Below, in pieces: positions 7,972-15,004 of a stretch of 57,183 nt of DNA (the first letter of the stretch is position 1; each line of letters begins with the position of its first letter). Where the stretch lies: contig JBOGVS010000019.1 in assembly GCA_050692555.1 (NCBI GenBank), positions 1 through 57,183 of the forward strand, given 5' to 3'. This DNA comes from DAITPV01 sp050692555. Lineage in GTDB: Bacteria; Actinomycetota; UBA4738; CALAEC01. Made by a program: the position numbers and the translations under genes. The notes under the pieces were generated by a model. It was not told the origin of the DNA and made no database searches. It saw only the letters and a list, made by a program, of their open reading frames with translations.

Positions 7972-8010
7972 ATGAGGAAGGGGGACCTTGAGACCGAGGA
8001 GGTCGGATGA
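7972..8010 (+). CDS. Possible 12-codon leader ORF coupled to cstA
   Basis: ATG 7972, preceded by GGGAG at about 7 nt, encodes MRKGDLETEEVG and stops with a TGA that overlaps the cstA ATG (ATGA at 8007-8010). The overlap is the same type used in the window's true operons. It could tune cstA translation, since the cstA ribosome site lies inside this ORF; it could also be chance. Confidence 0.35.
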   Translation: MRKGDLETEEVG

Positions 8011-9911
8011 ACTCACTTTGGGTCGTGCTCATCGGATTCGTGGTCATCTTCCTGGCCTACCGGTTCTACGCGAAGCAGATCGACCGGAAGGTCATCCAGT
8101 CGGATCCTGAGCGGGCCACCCCGGCCCGGATGTACATGGATGGGGTCGACTTCGTCCCCACCAGCCGATTCGTCCTGTACGGCTACCACTTCAAGTCGAT
8201 CGCCGCCGCGGGACCGATCGTCGGGGTGATCACCGCAGCCGCGCTGTGGGGATGGGTGCCCTCGATCCTGTGGCTGATGGTCGGGGTGAGCCTGATCGGC
8301 TGGGCCAGCGACTACAGCGCGATCATGGTGGCGGTTCGCAACGACGGCAACTCGCTGGCCGCCGTGGCCCACCGCCTGATCTCATCCAGGACCCGCCGGA
8401 TCCTGTACGTGTTCATCTTCTTCTACCTGCTGCTCATCGCCGGCGCGTTCGTGGGGATCATGGCGGCGATCCTGGCCGCCCGGCCGGATGTCCCGTTCGG
8501 GATCGTGGTGCTGGCCATCATGGGCCTGGTGGCCGGATGGCTGATCTACCGGCGGAAGGCCAGCATCCTGGGGACCACGTTCCTGGTGGTGGCGGTGACG
8601 GTCCTGGCCATGGCCCTGGGCCCGTTCGGGGCCAACCTGGAGACCGCCCCTCCCGACTGGGAGGCCGGGGTGATCAGCGGTCCCGTAGTGGCCATCAACG
8701 ACGCGGTGAACGGTGACGAGCCGCTGTACGGCGTCCAGGACCCCACCGGAGCGGATCCGCGGATCTCCCGCGATCCGGCGACCGGCGAGCCGGTCGAGAG
8801 CGCCACGTTCGACCCGGCCACCGGGACGATCAACGTGTTCCCCAGCTACGTCCTGTGGGCGGTGTTCCTCCTGGTGTTCAGCTACCTGGGGGCGAACCTG
8901 CCGATCTGGCGATTCGCCCAGCCGGTCAACTACATCGGGTTCTGGATCACCGCGCTGACCATCGGGCTGTCGGCGATCGGGGCCATCCTGGCGCCTCTGG
9001 GAGTCATCGACGGGGCCACGGACGGAGCCTTCGCGATCGCCGGATACAATGGCTTCGCTCCTGAACAGGCGACCGGAGCGTTGCAGCCGCTGTGGCCGAT
9101 GCTGTTCGTGACGATCGCCTGCGGGGCCATCTCCGGGTGGCACGCCCTGTTCGGGTCGGTGGGGACCGCCCGGCAGCTCGAGTTCGAGACCGATGCCCTC
9201 CCGGTGGGCGGGGGCGGGATGTTCTCGGAGAACACCCTGGGGCTGCTGTCGCTCACCGCGGTGGCCATCACCGGGGCCGCCGGGGCGGGGGCCTTCGCTG
9301 CCGGCGTGGGGAGCCTGCTGAACGTGGCCACCCTCGGAGCGCTTCCCCTCGACTTCGGGACGGCCCTGGGGTTCGGCGCGTTCGTGGTCATCGTGCTCAC
9401 CGTGGTGCAGCTGGTGTTCCGGCTGATGCGTGTGACCCTGGGGGAATGGCTGGGCGAGAGCTGGGTGGGATTCAAGAACCAGCACGTCGCCTCGATCGTC
9501 TCGATGGTGCTGACCATCGGGCTGGTGCTCACCGGTACGTGGGTGTACTTGTGGCAGCTCTTCGGGGCGTCCAACCAGCTGATGGCTGCCCTGTCGCTGC
9601 TGATCGTGACTGTGTGGCTGGCCTCGGTGGGGCGGAACCCCGCGTTCGCGGGGATCCCCATGGTGTTCATGTACGTGACCACCATGGCCGCGTCGCTGGT
9701 GACCGCGTACAACCTGTTCGAGACCATCGCCACCGCGGAAGGCGTGTCCGGGGTCGCCGCCGGCGGAGCGTGGGCCATGATCGTGGTGGCCATCCTCCTG
9801 GTGGTGGCGGCGCTGTTCATCGCGTACGACGGGTACCGGGCGTACGCGCGGTGGCGTGCCGCCCCCGTGGGAGATACGCCGGCGCCCGCGGTGCCGACGG
9901 GGAGCCGGTAA
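8007..9911 (+). CDS. cstA: CstA-family carbon starvation / peptide-pyruvate transporter
   Basis: A 634-residue polytopic protein. The N-terminus has the CstA hallmarks AYRFYAKQIDRKV, FVPTSRFVLYGYHFKSIAAAGPIVG and ASDYSAIMVAVRN, then many membrane segments to the end. E. coli CstA and BtsT (YjiY) of this family import peptides or pyruvate during carbon limitation. The usual small partner (YbdD/YjiX, DUF466) is not encoded downstream. GAGGAGG lies 4-5 nt before the ATG. A strong hairpin terminator follows the gene. Confidence 0.92.
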   Translation: MNSLWVVLIGFVVIFLAYRFYAKQIDRKVIQSDPERATPARMYMDGVDFVPTSRFVLYGYHFKSIAAAGPIVGVITAAALWGWVPSILWLMVGVSLIGWASDYSAIMVAVRNDGNSLAAVAHRLISSRTRRILYVFIFFYLLLIAGAFVGIMAAILAARPDVPFGIVVLAIMGLVAGWLIYRRKASILGTTFLVVAVTVLAMALGPFGANLETAPPDWEAGVISGPVVAINDAVNGDEPLYGVQDPTGADPRISRDPATGEPVESATFDPATGTINVFPSYVLWAVFLLVFSYLGANLPIWRFAQPVNYIGFWITALTIGLSAIGAILAPLGVIDGATDGAFAIAGYNGFAPEQATGALQPLWPMLFVTIACGAISGWHALFGSVGTARQLEFETDALPVGGGGMFSENTLGLLSLTAVAITGAAGAGAFAAGVGSLLNVATLGALPLDFGTALGFGAFVVIVLTVVQLVFRLMRVTLGEWLGESWVGFKNQHVASIVSMVLTIGLVLTGTWVYLWQLFGASNQLMAALSLLIVTVWLASVGRNPAFAGIPMVFMYVTTMAASLVTAYNLFETIATAEGVSGVAAGGAWAMIVVAILLVVAALFIAYDGYRAYARWRAAPVGDTPAPAVPTGSR

Positions 9912-9924
9912 CTCGCCCGGAGGA

Positions 9925-9952
9925 GAGGGGCCGTGCCGGGGCACGGCCCCTC
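9925..9952. terminator. Hairpin between cstA and convergent gene
   Basis: GAGGGGCCGTGC / GCACGGCCCCTC form a perfect 12-bp stem with a CGGG loop. It lies between the cstA stop and the stop of the convergent gene at 9951, so it may stop transcripts from both sides. There is no clear T tract. Confidence 0.6.
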
Positions 9953-10607
9953 ACTTCGTCCGGGTGACCTTCTCCCCGACCTCGCGGAACGCCCGGAACA
10001 GGCGCTCGGCGGAGACCGAGTCCTCCGGGGGCCTGACGTGGGCCTCGAGGTGGGGGTGCTCTCGGCGGATCGACAGCCGCCACACCCCGCCGGAGGCCTC
10101 TTCCAGGGCGTCCCAGGCCCGGCGGCCGAGCCCCGCCTCGGCATCTCTGCTGGTGAGCATGCGGACGTGCTCGTCACCCCAGCTGGCGTCCCGCCACGTC
10201 TCGAGGTCCAGCCGCTTCAGGCGATCCCCACCGGTCCACCCCCGGTCGTCGCCGGCTTCCACCTCGAGACGGGGAGCGCGCTGCAGCCAGCCGCGGAGGA
10301 TCAGGAAGTCCCGGCGGCCGCGGCGGCGGGACCACGCCCACAGGAGCGCGACGTCCCTGGGCTCGAGGACCACCACCACCTCGGCTTCCCGGAACGGGCC
10401 CTGTGCCTGGGGGATCTTCAAGACCACGGCGGTGCTTCCCAGCCACCGGAAAGTGGTCCGCGACCCGAGGAGGGGCAGGCCGCCCTGGAGCCACCGCAGC
10501 AGGGCGTTCCCCCGACGGATGTTCCGCTGGGTTCCCAGGGCGAACCACAGCATCACCGCGACCAGCAGTACGATGGCCAGCCCGCCGATAAGCGGTAGGT
10601 CCGACAT
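9951..10607 (-). CDS. Membrane-anchored protein of unknown function
   Basis: A 218-residue protein: one N-terminal membrane segment (about 6-25), then a cytosolic Arg-rich domain with alternating strand-like segments such as STAVVLKIP and EAEVVVVLEPRDVALLWAW, ending in a charged helix. No family recognised. It faces the small-protein/ATPase cluster divergently, and its start codon follows a TACTGT -10 box by 7 nt (minus strand, 10620-10615), suggesting a leaderless mRNA. A functional tie to the ATPase cluster is possible but unproven. Confidence 0.65.
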   Translation of the reverse strand: MSDLPLIGGLAIVLLVAVMLWFALGTQRNIRRGNALLRWLQGGLPLLGSRTTFRWLGSTAVVLKIPQAQGPFREAEVVVVLEPRDVALLWAWSRRRGRRDFLILRGWLQRAPRLEVEAGDDRGWTGGDRLKRLDLETWRDASWGDEHVRMLTSRDAEAGLGRRAWDALEEASGGVWRLSIRREHPHLEAHVRPPEDSVSAERLFRAFREVGEKVTRTK

Positions 10608-10614
10608 CCCGGAA

Positions 10615-10620
10615 ACAGTA
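10615..10620 (-). promoter_or_regulatory. -10 box of the 9951-10607 gene
   Basis: TACTGT on the minus strand ends 7 nt before the ATG at 10607. No convincing -35 is visible. Confidence 0.4.
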
Positions 10621-10695
10621 TGGCCCCGATCCGGGCTCGATCCGGAGGGTGGGGCGGTCGCCCGATGGGTAGGACTCTCGGTAGATTGAGGGCTG

Positions 10696-10995
10696 ATGGG
10701 AGAACGCAGACGCTCAGAGGGTGGCCGAGGCCGGCTGCGAGCGGCGATGCGGGAGTTCGTGTTCGGGATGTCCGGCTACGAGTTCGTCCGCCACGCCCTG
10801 GATTCCCGGAGCGCCCTCGAGTCGCTGTTCATGGCGGTCACCGTGGGAGACATGGTCGGCTTGCCGGTGCTCCCCCCTTACTACTCCCTCCGCCTCTTGC
10901 CGTTCGTGGTGCCCAGCGTGGAGACGTGGAAGCGCCGGGTGCTCCGCGAGCGGGAGATGCACGAGGAGCACGAGTACGACCTACACGGGATGTGA
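10696..10995 (+). CDS. Small protein A of the ArsA/Get3-like cluster
   Basis: A 99-residue protein with a basic N-terminus and a core MAVTVGDMVGLPVLPPYY... followed by SLRLLPFVVP and a charged C-terminal tail. It is clearly paralogous to the next gene: both share MxxHLFxxVT-like helix, GDM(V/L)G(L/V)P(V/I)LPPYYS(L/M)RLLP(F/Y)VVP and a W-K-R-R after it. The hydrophobic centre could be a membrane-associated hairpin. It is the first gene of a tight four-gene run with two ArsA/Get3-type ATPases, so it may be a client, adaptor or membrane receptor. A TAGATT box lies 8 nt before the ATG. No known family recognised. Confidence 0.75.
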   Translation: MGERRRSEGGRGRLRAAMREFVFGMSGYEFVRHALDSRSALESLFMAVTVGDMVGLPVLPPYYSLRLLPFVVPSVETWKRRVLREREMHEEHEYDLHGM

Positions 10996-11004
10996 GGAGG
11001 AGCG

Positions 11005-11307
11005 ATGCCTGAGAAGCCGACGATCCCAGAGGGCCAGGAGGCCCAGTCCAAGGGCCTCCGGGGGTTCATGCAGAAGGTGCGCCAGGTCACCTACGGGATG
11101 GCCTCCCACGACATGACCCGGTATGCGCTGCGGACCCGGGCCAGCATGGAGCACCTGTTCATCCTGGTGACCATGGGCGACATGCTCGGGGTGCCGATCC
11201 TGCCCCCGTACTACTCGATGCGCCTGCTCCCCTACGTCGTGCCCCAGATCTCCACCTGGAAGCGGCGGATGCTGCGGGAGAAGGACGTCACCGACGCCCT
11301 GTTCTGA
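11005..11307 (+). CDS. Small protein B of the ArsA/Get3-like cluster
   Basis: A 100-residue paralogue of the preceding gene: VTYGMASHDMTRYALRTRAS, then ILVTMGDMLGVPILPPYYS, MRLLPYVVPQISTWKRRMLRE. Alignment of the two shows the central 45 residues best conserved, with different N-terminal tails (this one acidic/Gln-rich). GGAGGAG precedes the ATG at 4 nt. The stop at 11307 is 2 nt from the first ATPase start, so translation is coupled. The function is unknown; position argues for direct work with the ATPases. Confidence 0.78.
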   Translation: MPEKPTIPEGQEAQSKGLRGFMQKVRQVTYGMASHDMTRYALRTRASMEHLFILVTMGDMLGVPILPPYYSMRLLPYVVPQISTWKRRMLREKDVTDALF

Positions 11308-11309
11308 TC

Positions 11310-12317
11310 ATGGTCGAGCAGACGATCCAGACGAAGGGCAAGTCCCTGGCCGCGGTGTTCCGCGAGCACCCCGACCGCCGGTACGTGATGTTCGGCGGCA
11401 AGGGCGGGCTGGGGAAGACCACGTTCTCCGCGGCCACGGCGTGGTGGCTGGCCCAGCAGGGCCACCGGGTCCTGGTGTTCTCGGTGGACCCGCAGGCCAG
11501 CCTGTCCGACATCTTCCAGCGGGACATCTTCGGTAAGGGGGCCGTGAAGATCGTCGACAACCTGTGGGCCCAGGAGATCGACGCCGACAAGCACATCAAG
11601 GAGTACCAGGACGAGATCCGGCAGAAGATCCGGGACCGCTACAGCATGGATGAGGTCCCCGAGGAGATCGAGGACTACATCCAGGCGGCTTCGGCGGAGC
11701 CGGCCATGGAGGAGTCGGCGATCTTCGACTCCGTGGTCGACATCGTGGTCCAGGGCGACTACGACTACTACATCTACGACCTGGTCCCGCTGGGTCACGC
11801 CCTCTACTACCTGTCGATGGCCAAGGTCTACGACGAGTGGATCGGCAAGATCACCAAGCTCCGGGAGGAGATGCAGGAGTACCAGGATGTGGTGTCCCGC
11901 ATCAAGAAGGATCAGGAGTTCGAGGAGGACGAGATCCTGGCGGAGCTTCACCTGATCCGAGACCGGATCCGGACAGCCTCCGGGATCCTCACCGACCGGG
12001 AGAAGACGGCGTTCTTCTTCGTGATCATCCCCGAGGAGATGATCCTGGTCGACACCCGCAAAGCGGCCGAGCTGTTCGCCAAGTTTGACGTGCCGATCGG
12101 CGGATACATCGTCAACCGGGTGATCCCCGAAGACCTCCTGAGCCAGGACGTCCCCGCCTATCTGCGGAACCGGATCGAGATGCAGCAGCGGTACCTCAAG
12201 GAGATCGACGCGACCTTCGGCGAGCGGCTCCTGGCCCGGGTGCCCGAGTTCGACCGCGACGTGGCCGGGCTGGAGATGATCGAGAAGGTGGCCCGACAGA
12301 TGTACGAGGAGGGCTGA
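11310..12317 (+). CDS. ArsA/Get3-type P-loop ATPase, first copy
   Basis: A 335-residue SIMIBI-class ATPase. The deviant Walker A reads GGKGGLGKTT (29-38) with the dimer-bridging Lys at 31; switch I SVDPQASLSD keeps Asp60, the equivalent of the catalytic Asp57 of yeast Get3; switch II is unusual, DLVPLGHA (157-164) instead of DTAPTGH. IVNRV near 260 fits the adenine loop. There is no CxxC zinc motif as in Get3 dimers, and no second fused domain as in ArsA itself. It starts 2 nt after small protein B and ends 3 nt before its paralogue. It likely forms a homo- or heterodimer that couples ATP use to handling the small proteins or membrane clients. Confidence 0.85.
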   Translation: MVEQTIQTKGKSLAAVFREHPDRRYVMFGGKGGLGKTTFSAATAWWLAQQGHRVLVFSVDPQASLSDIFQRDIFGKGAVKIVDNLWAQEIDADKHIKEYQDEIRQKIRDRYSMDEVPEEIEDYIQAASAEPAMEESAIFDSVVDIVVQGDYDYYIYDLVPLGHALYYLSMAKVYDEWIGKITKLREEMQEYQDVVSRIKKDQEFEEDEILAELHLIRDRIRTASGILTDREKTAFFFVIIPEEMILVDTRKAAELFAKFDVPIGGYIVNRVIPEDLLSQDVPAYLRNRIEMQQRYLKEIDATFGERLLARVPEFDRDVAGLEMIEKVARQMYEEG

Positions 12318-12320
12318 GCG

Positions 12321-13346
12321 GTGGCTCAGATGACGGTTGAGACCGGGATCCCGATGCGGGGCTTCCTCGCGGAGCACCCGGGACTCCGGTACGTGTTCTT
12401 CGGCGGCAAGGGGGGCGTGGGCAAGACCGTGATGGCCGGGGTCACCGCGGCGTGGCTGGCCCGGGAGGGGAGGCGGACCCTGCTGGCGTCCACGAACCCC
12501 GTGCACAGCCTGTCGGGACTGCTGGACCAGGATGTATTCGGCCGGCACACCGAGGTCAAGGGCGCCGAGAACCTGTGGGCCTTCGAGATCGACACCCGCC
12601 AGGCCATCGAGCGGTCGAAGAAGGAGATCCGGGAGAAGGTCCAGTGGTTCCTGAAGTTCGCGGACATCAAGACCCAGGCCAACGAGTTCGTGGAGGCCGC
12701 CACCATGAACCCGGCGTTCGAGGAGTCGGCCATGTTCGAGAACATGGTCGAGCTGATGTTCAAGGACGAGTACGAGGTGTACGTGTTCGACACCGCCCCC
12801 ACGGCCAATGCCCGGCGCCTGCTGGGGATGTCCAAGGTCTACGGCCTGTGGGTCAACAAGATGGTGAAGTCCCGGGAGGAAGCCCAGTCGCTTCGCGAGC
12901 TGCTGTCCTTCTCCAAGAAGAAGGAGGAGGACCCGCTGATGCAGTACCTCCTGGACTTCCGGGAGCGCATCGGAAAGGCCAAGGAGCTGTTGACCGACCC
13001 TGAGAAGACGGCATTCTTCTTCGTCACCCTCCCCGAGGCGCTGCCGATCGCCGTCATCAAGCGGTTCATCTCGTGGTTCACGGACTTCGGTATCCCGGTG
13101 GGTGGGGTGGTGGTGAACCAGGTGATCAGGCCGGAGGAGGGCGAGTCCCTGCCGGACTTCGTGAAGAACCGTGTGGCCATGCAGCGGGAGCACCTCGGCG
13201 TGATCGGAGAGACGTTCGGCGACCAGGTCCGGGCGGTGCTTCCGCTGTACGACGACGAGCTCCAGGGCATCGACGACCTGGAGATGGCCGCCGGCGAGCT
13301 GTTCCGGGACGGGGAGTCGTCTACCAGCCCGCCGCCTGGGGGTTGA
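12321..13346 (+). CDS. ArsA/Get3-type ATPase, second copy with Asp-to-Asn switch I
   Basis: A 341-residue paralogue that aligns with the first copy nearly without gaps. Walker A is GGKGGVGKTV (28-37, dimer Lys30). Switch I reads STNPVHSLSG, so Asn59 replaces the catalytic Asp and Gly the later Asp. Switch II is canonical DTAPTANA (157-164), unlike the first copy. In yeast Get3 the D57N change stops hydrolysis but allows ATP binding, so this subunit may be a regulatory half of a heterodimer. GTG start, 3 nt after the previous stop. Its 3' end overlaps the convergent dehydrogenase gene by 26 bp. Confidence 0.85.
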   Translation: MAQMTVETGIPMRGFLAEHPGLRYVFFGGKGGVGKTVMAGVTAAWLAREGRRTLLASTNPVHSLSGLLDQDVFGRHTEVKGAENLWAFEIDTRQAIERSKKEIREKVQWFLKFADIKTQANEFVEAATMNPAFEESAMFENMVELMFKDEYEVYVFDTAPTANARRLLGMSKVYGLWVNKMVKSREEAQSLRELLSFSKKKEEDPLMQYLLDFRERIGKAKELLTDPEKTAFFFVTLPEALPIAVIKRFISWFTDFGIPVGGVVVNQVIRPEEGESLPDFVKNRVAMQREHLGVIGETFGDQVRAVLPLYDDELQGIDDLEMAAGELFRDGESSTSPPPGG

Positions 13347-14295
13347 CCACCGCCCGGGGCTCCCGCCCCTCCAGGGCGTCCACCAGATTTTCGGCGGCGA
13401 GCACGGCCATGGCGATTCGAGTCTCCACCGTGGCGCTTCCCAGGTGAGGGGCCAGTACCACGTTCTCCAGGGCCAGCAGCCTGGGGTGGACCTTGGGTTC
13501 GTCCTCGTAGACGTCGAGGCCCGCCGCGAAGATCTCGCCGGTCTCCAGGGCCTCGGCCAGCGCCGTCTCGTCGACGACCGGCCCGCGTGAGGTATTGACG
13601 AACACCGTGGTGGGTTGCATGGCCTTGAACTCCTTGGCCCCGAACATGTGTCGCGTACGTTCGTTCAACGGGACGTGCACGCTGATGACGTCGGCCTGTT
13701 CCAGGAGCTCCTCGAACCCGTGGTGCCGGCCGGGGAGATCCGGCCGGGGGACCCTGGAGTTGTAAACGACCCGCATGCCGAAGGGTCCGGCCCGGGCGGC
13801 CACCGCCTGGCCGATCCGCCCGTAGCCCACCAGCCCCAGGGTCTTGCCGGTGACTTCGCGCCCCAGCATGAAGTCCGGCGACCAGGCCCACGGCCGACCG
13901 GATCGGACCATCCGGTCGCCCTCGGCCACCCGCCGGGAGGCGGCCAGGATCAGGGCCCAGGTGAGGTCGGCGGTGGCGTCGGTCAGCACGTCGGGGGTGT
14001 TGGTCACCAGGACTCCTCGGCGGGTGCACGCTTCGACGTCCACGTTGTCGAAGCCGACGGCGAAGTTGGACACCACCCGGAGGGAGGGGCCCGCCGCGTC
14101 CAGGAGCTCCTCGTCCACCCGCTCGGTGAGCAGGGTGAGGAGGCCCGCCTTGCCGACGGCCTCCTTCAACAACCGGTCCCGGGGGATGGGGCGATCCTCC
14201 GGGTACAGGGTCATGTCGCATCGTTCCGCGACGATGGCCATGGCCTCGTCGGCCAGCTTCCTGGCGACCAGCACCGGCGGTCGCGCCTCGGTCAC
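13321..14295 (-). CDS. D-2-hydroxyacid dehydrogenase (glyoxylate/hydroxypyruvate reductase-like)
   Basis: A 324-residue NAD(P)-dependent enzyme. The Rossmann motif is LGLVGYGRIGQAVA; the catalytic Arg lies in NTSRGPVVDE, the Glu in DVYEDEP and the His in APHLGSAT, all in the usual order for glyoxylate/hydroxypyruvate reductases and phosphoglycerate dehydrogenase relatives. It would reduce a 2-keto acid or oxidise the 2-hydroxyacid. GTG 14295 is chosen because it overlaps the stop of the phosphatidyltransferase gene (GTGA, 14292-14295), which shows coupling. No ACT domain is present, so it is unlikely to be SerA. Confidence 0.88.
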   Translation of the reverse strand: MTEARPPVLVARKLADEAMAIVAERCDMTLYPEDRPIPRDRLLKEAVGKAGLLTLLTERVDEELLDAAGPSLRVVSNFAVGFDNVDVEACTRRGVLVTNTPDVLTDATADLTWALILAASRRVAEGDRMVRSGRPWAWSPDFMLGREVTGKTLGLVGYGRIGQAVAARAGPFGMRVVYNSRVPRPDLPGRHHGFEELLEQADVISVHVPLNERTRHMFGAKEFKAMQPTTVFVNTSRGPVVDETALAEALETGEIFAAGLDVYEDEPKVHPRLLALENVVLAPHLGSATVETRIAMAVLAAENLVDALEGREPRAVVNPQAAGW

Positions 14296-14951
14296 CGGCG
14301 GGCCTCCGAGGGGGCCAGCCCTCGCCACGCGGCCAGGAGCCGCTGAAGGGTGGTCACCGCTCCGAGGGCGGTGAGGATGGCCAGCACCGGAAGGAGCAGA
14401 CCGGGGATGGCCAGCCCCAGCACCAGGGCCACGTAGCGCTCCAGGCGCTGGATGCTTCCCTCGGCCAGCTGGAGGCCGGCGGCTTCGCCCTCGGCTCGCA
14501 CGTGGCTCACCAGCAGCGAGACCAGCATGGCCGAGAGGGCCAGGGCGGCGGTCGCCGTCTCCTGGCGAACGGTGGCCTGGGCCACGAACAGGCAGCCGAA
14601 CACGATTCCGTCGGACAGGCGGTCCACCACCGAGTCCAGCAGCGCGCCCTTGCGGCTCTCCTCACCCCGGAGGCGGGCGATCCCCCCGTCGAATACGTCG
14701 AGGAGGCCGGCGGGAATGAGGAGGAGCCCCGGAAGCAGCCTGCGTCCGGTCAGCAGCAGGACACCCACCACCACGTTGGCCACCAGCGAGAGCGCGGTGA
14801 GGTGCCATGCCCGGAACCCCACGCGGTACAGGCCCGCCAGGGCCCACCGGTAGGGCCACTGGAACACCCACCGGAACAGGGGCCCGATGACACTTGGGTT
14901 GTGGCGGGGCGCGGGGAGGTCCCGCATCCGGGGCGGCGACCTGTTGGTCAC
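14292..14951 (-). CDS. CDP-alcohol phosphatidyltransferase
   Basis: A 219-residue membrane enzyme. The signature D-x2-D-G-x2-A-R-x8-G-x3-D-x3-D is complete in DVFDGGIAR ... GALLDSVVDRLSD (about 85-110). Several membrane segments follow. Members transfer a phospho-alcohol onto or from CDP-diacylglycerol (PgsA, phosphatidylinositol-phosphate synthase, cardiolipin synthase). The exact lipid cannot be read; in actinobacteria inositol-phosphate is a frequent acceptor. GTG start with GGGAGA about 8 nt upstream and a TAGGGT -10-like box. First gene of a two-gene unit with the dehydrogenase. Confidence 0.85.
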   Translation of the reverse strand: MTNRSPPRMRDLPAPRHNPSVIGPLFRWVFQWPYRWALAGLYRVGFRAWHLTALSLVANVVVGVLLLTGRRLLPGLLLIPAGLLDVFDGGIARLRGEESRKGALLDSVVDRLSDGIVFGCLFVAQATVRQETATAALALSAMLVSLLVSHVRAEGEAAGLQLAEGSIQRLERYVALVLGLAIPGLLLPVLAILTALGAVTTLQRLLAAWRGLAPSEARR

Positions 14952-14991
14952 GGCCCAATTCTCCCGCCGACCCTACCCCTGCCGCCACCGG

Positions 14992-14997
14992 TACGAT
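14992..14997 (+). promoter_or_regulatory. -10 box of the pgi operon
   Basis: TACGAT ends 7 nt before the GTG at 15005. Because it covers the other possible start (ATG 14996), it supports GTG 15005 on a leaderless mRNA. Confidence 0.5.
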
Positions 14998-15004
14998 GCC
15001 TGGC

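Noticed and set aside
10696..13346. Arsenic resistance operon
   Set aside because: No arsB, arsD, arsC or ArsR-type gene; the ATPases are single-domain and lack ArsA's metal-site Cys residues as far as I can see.
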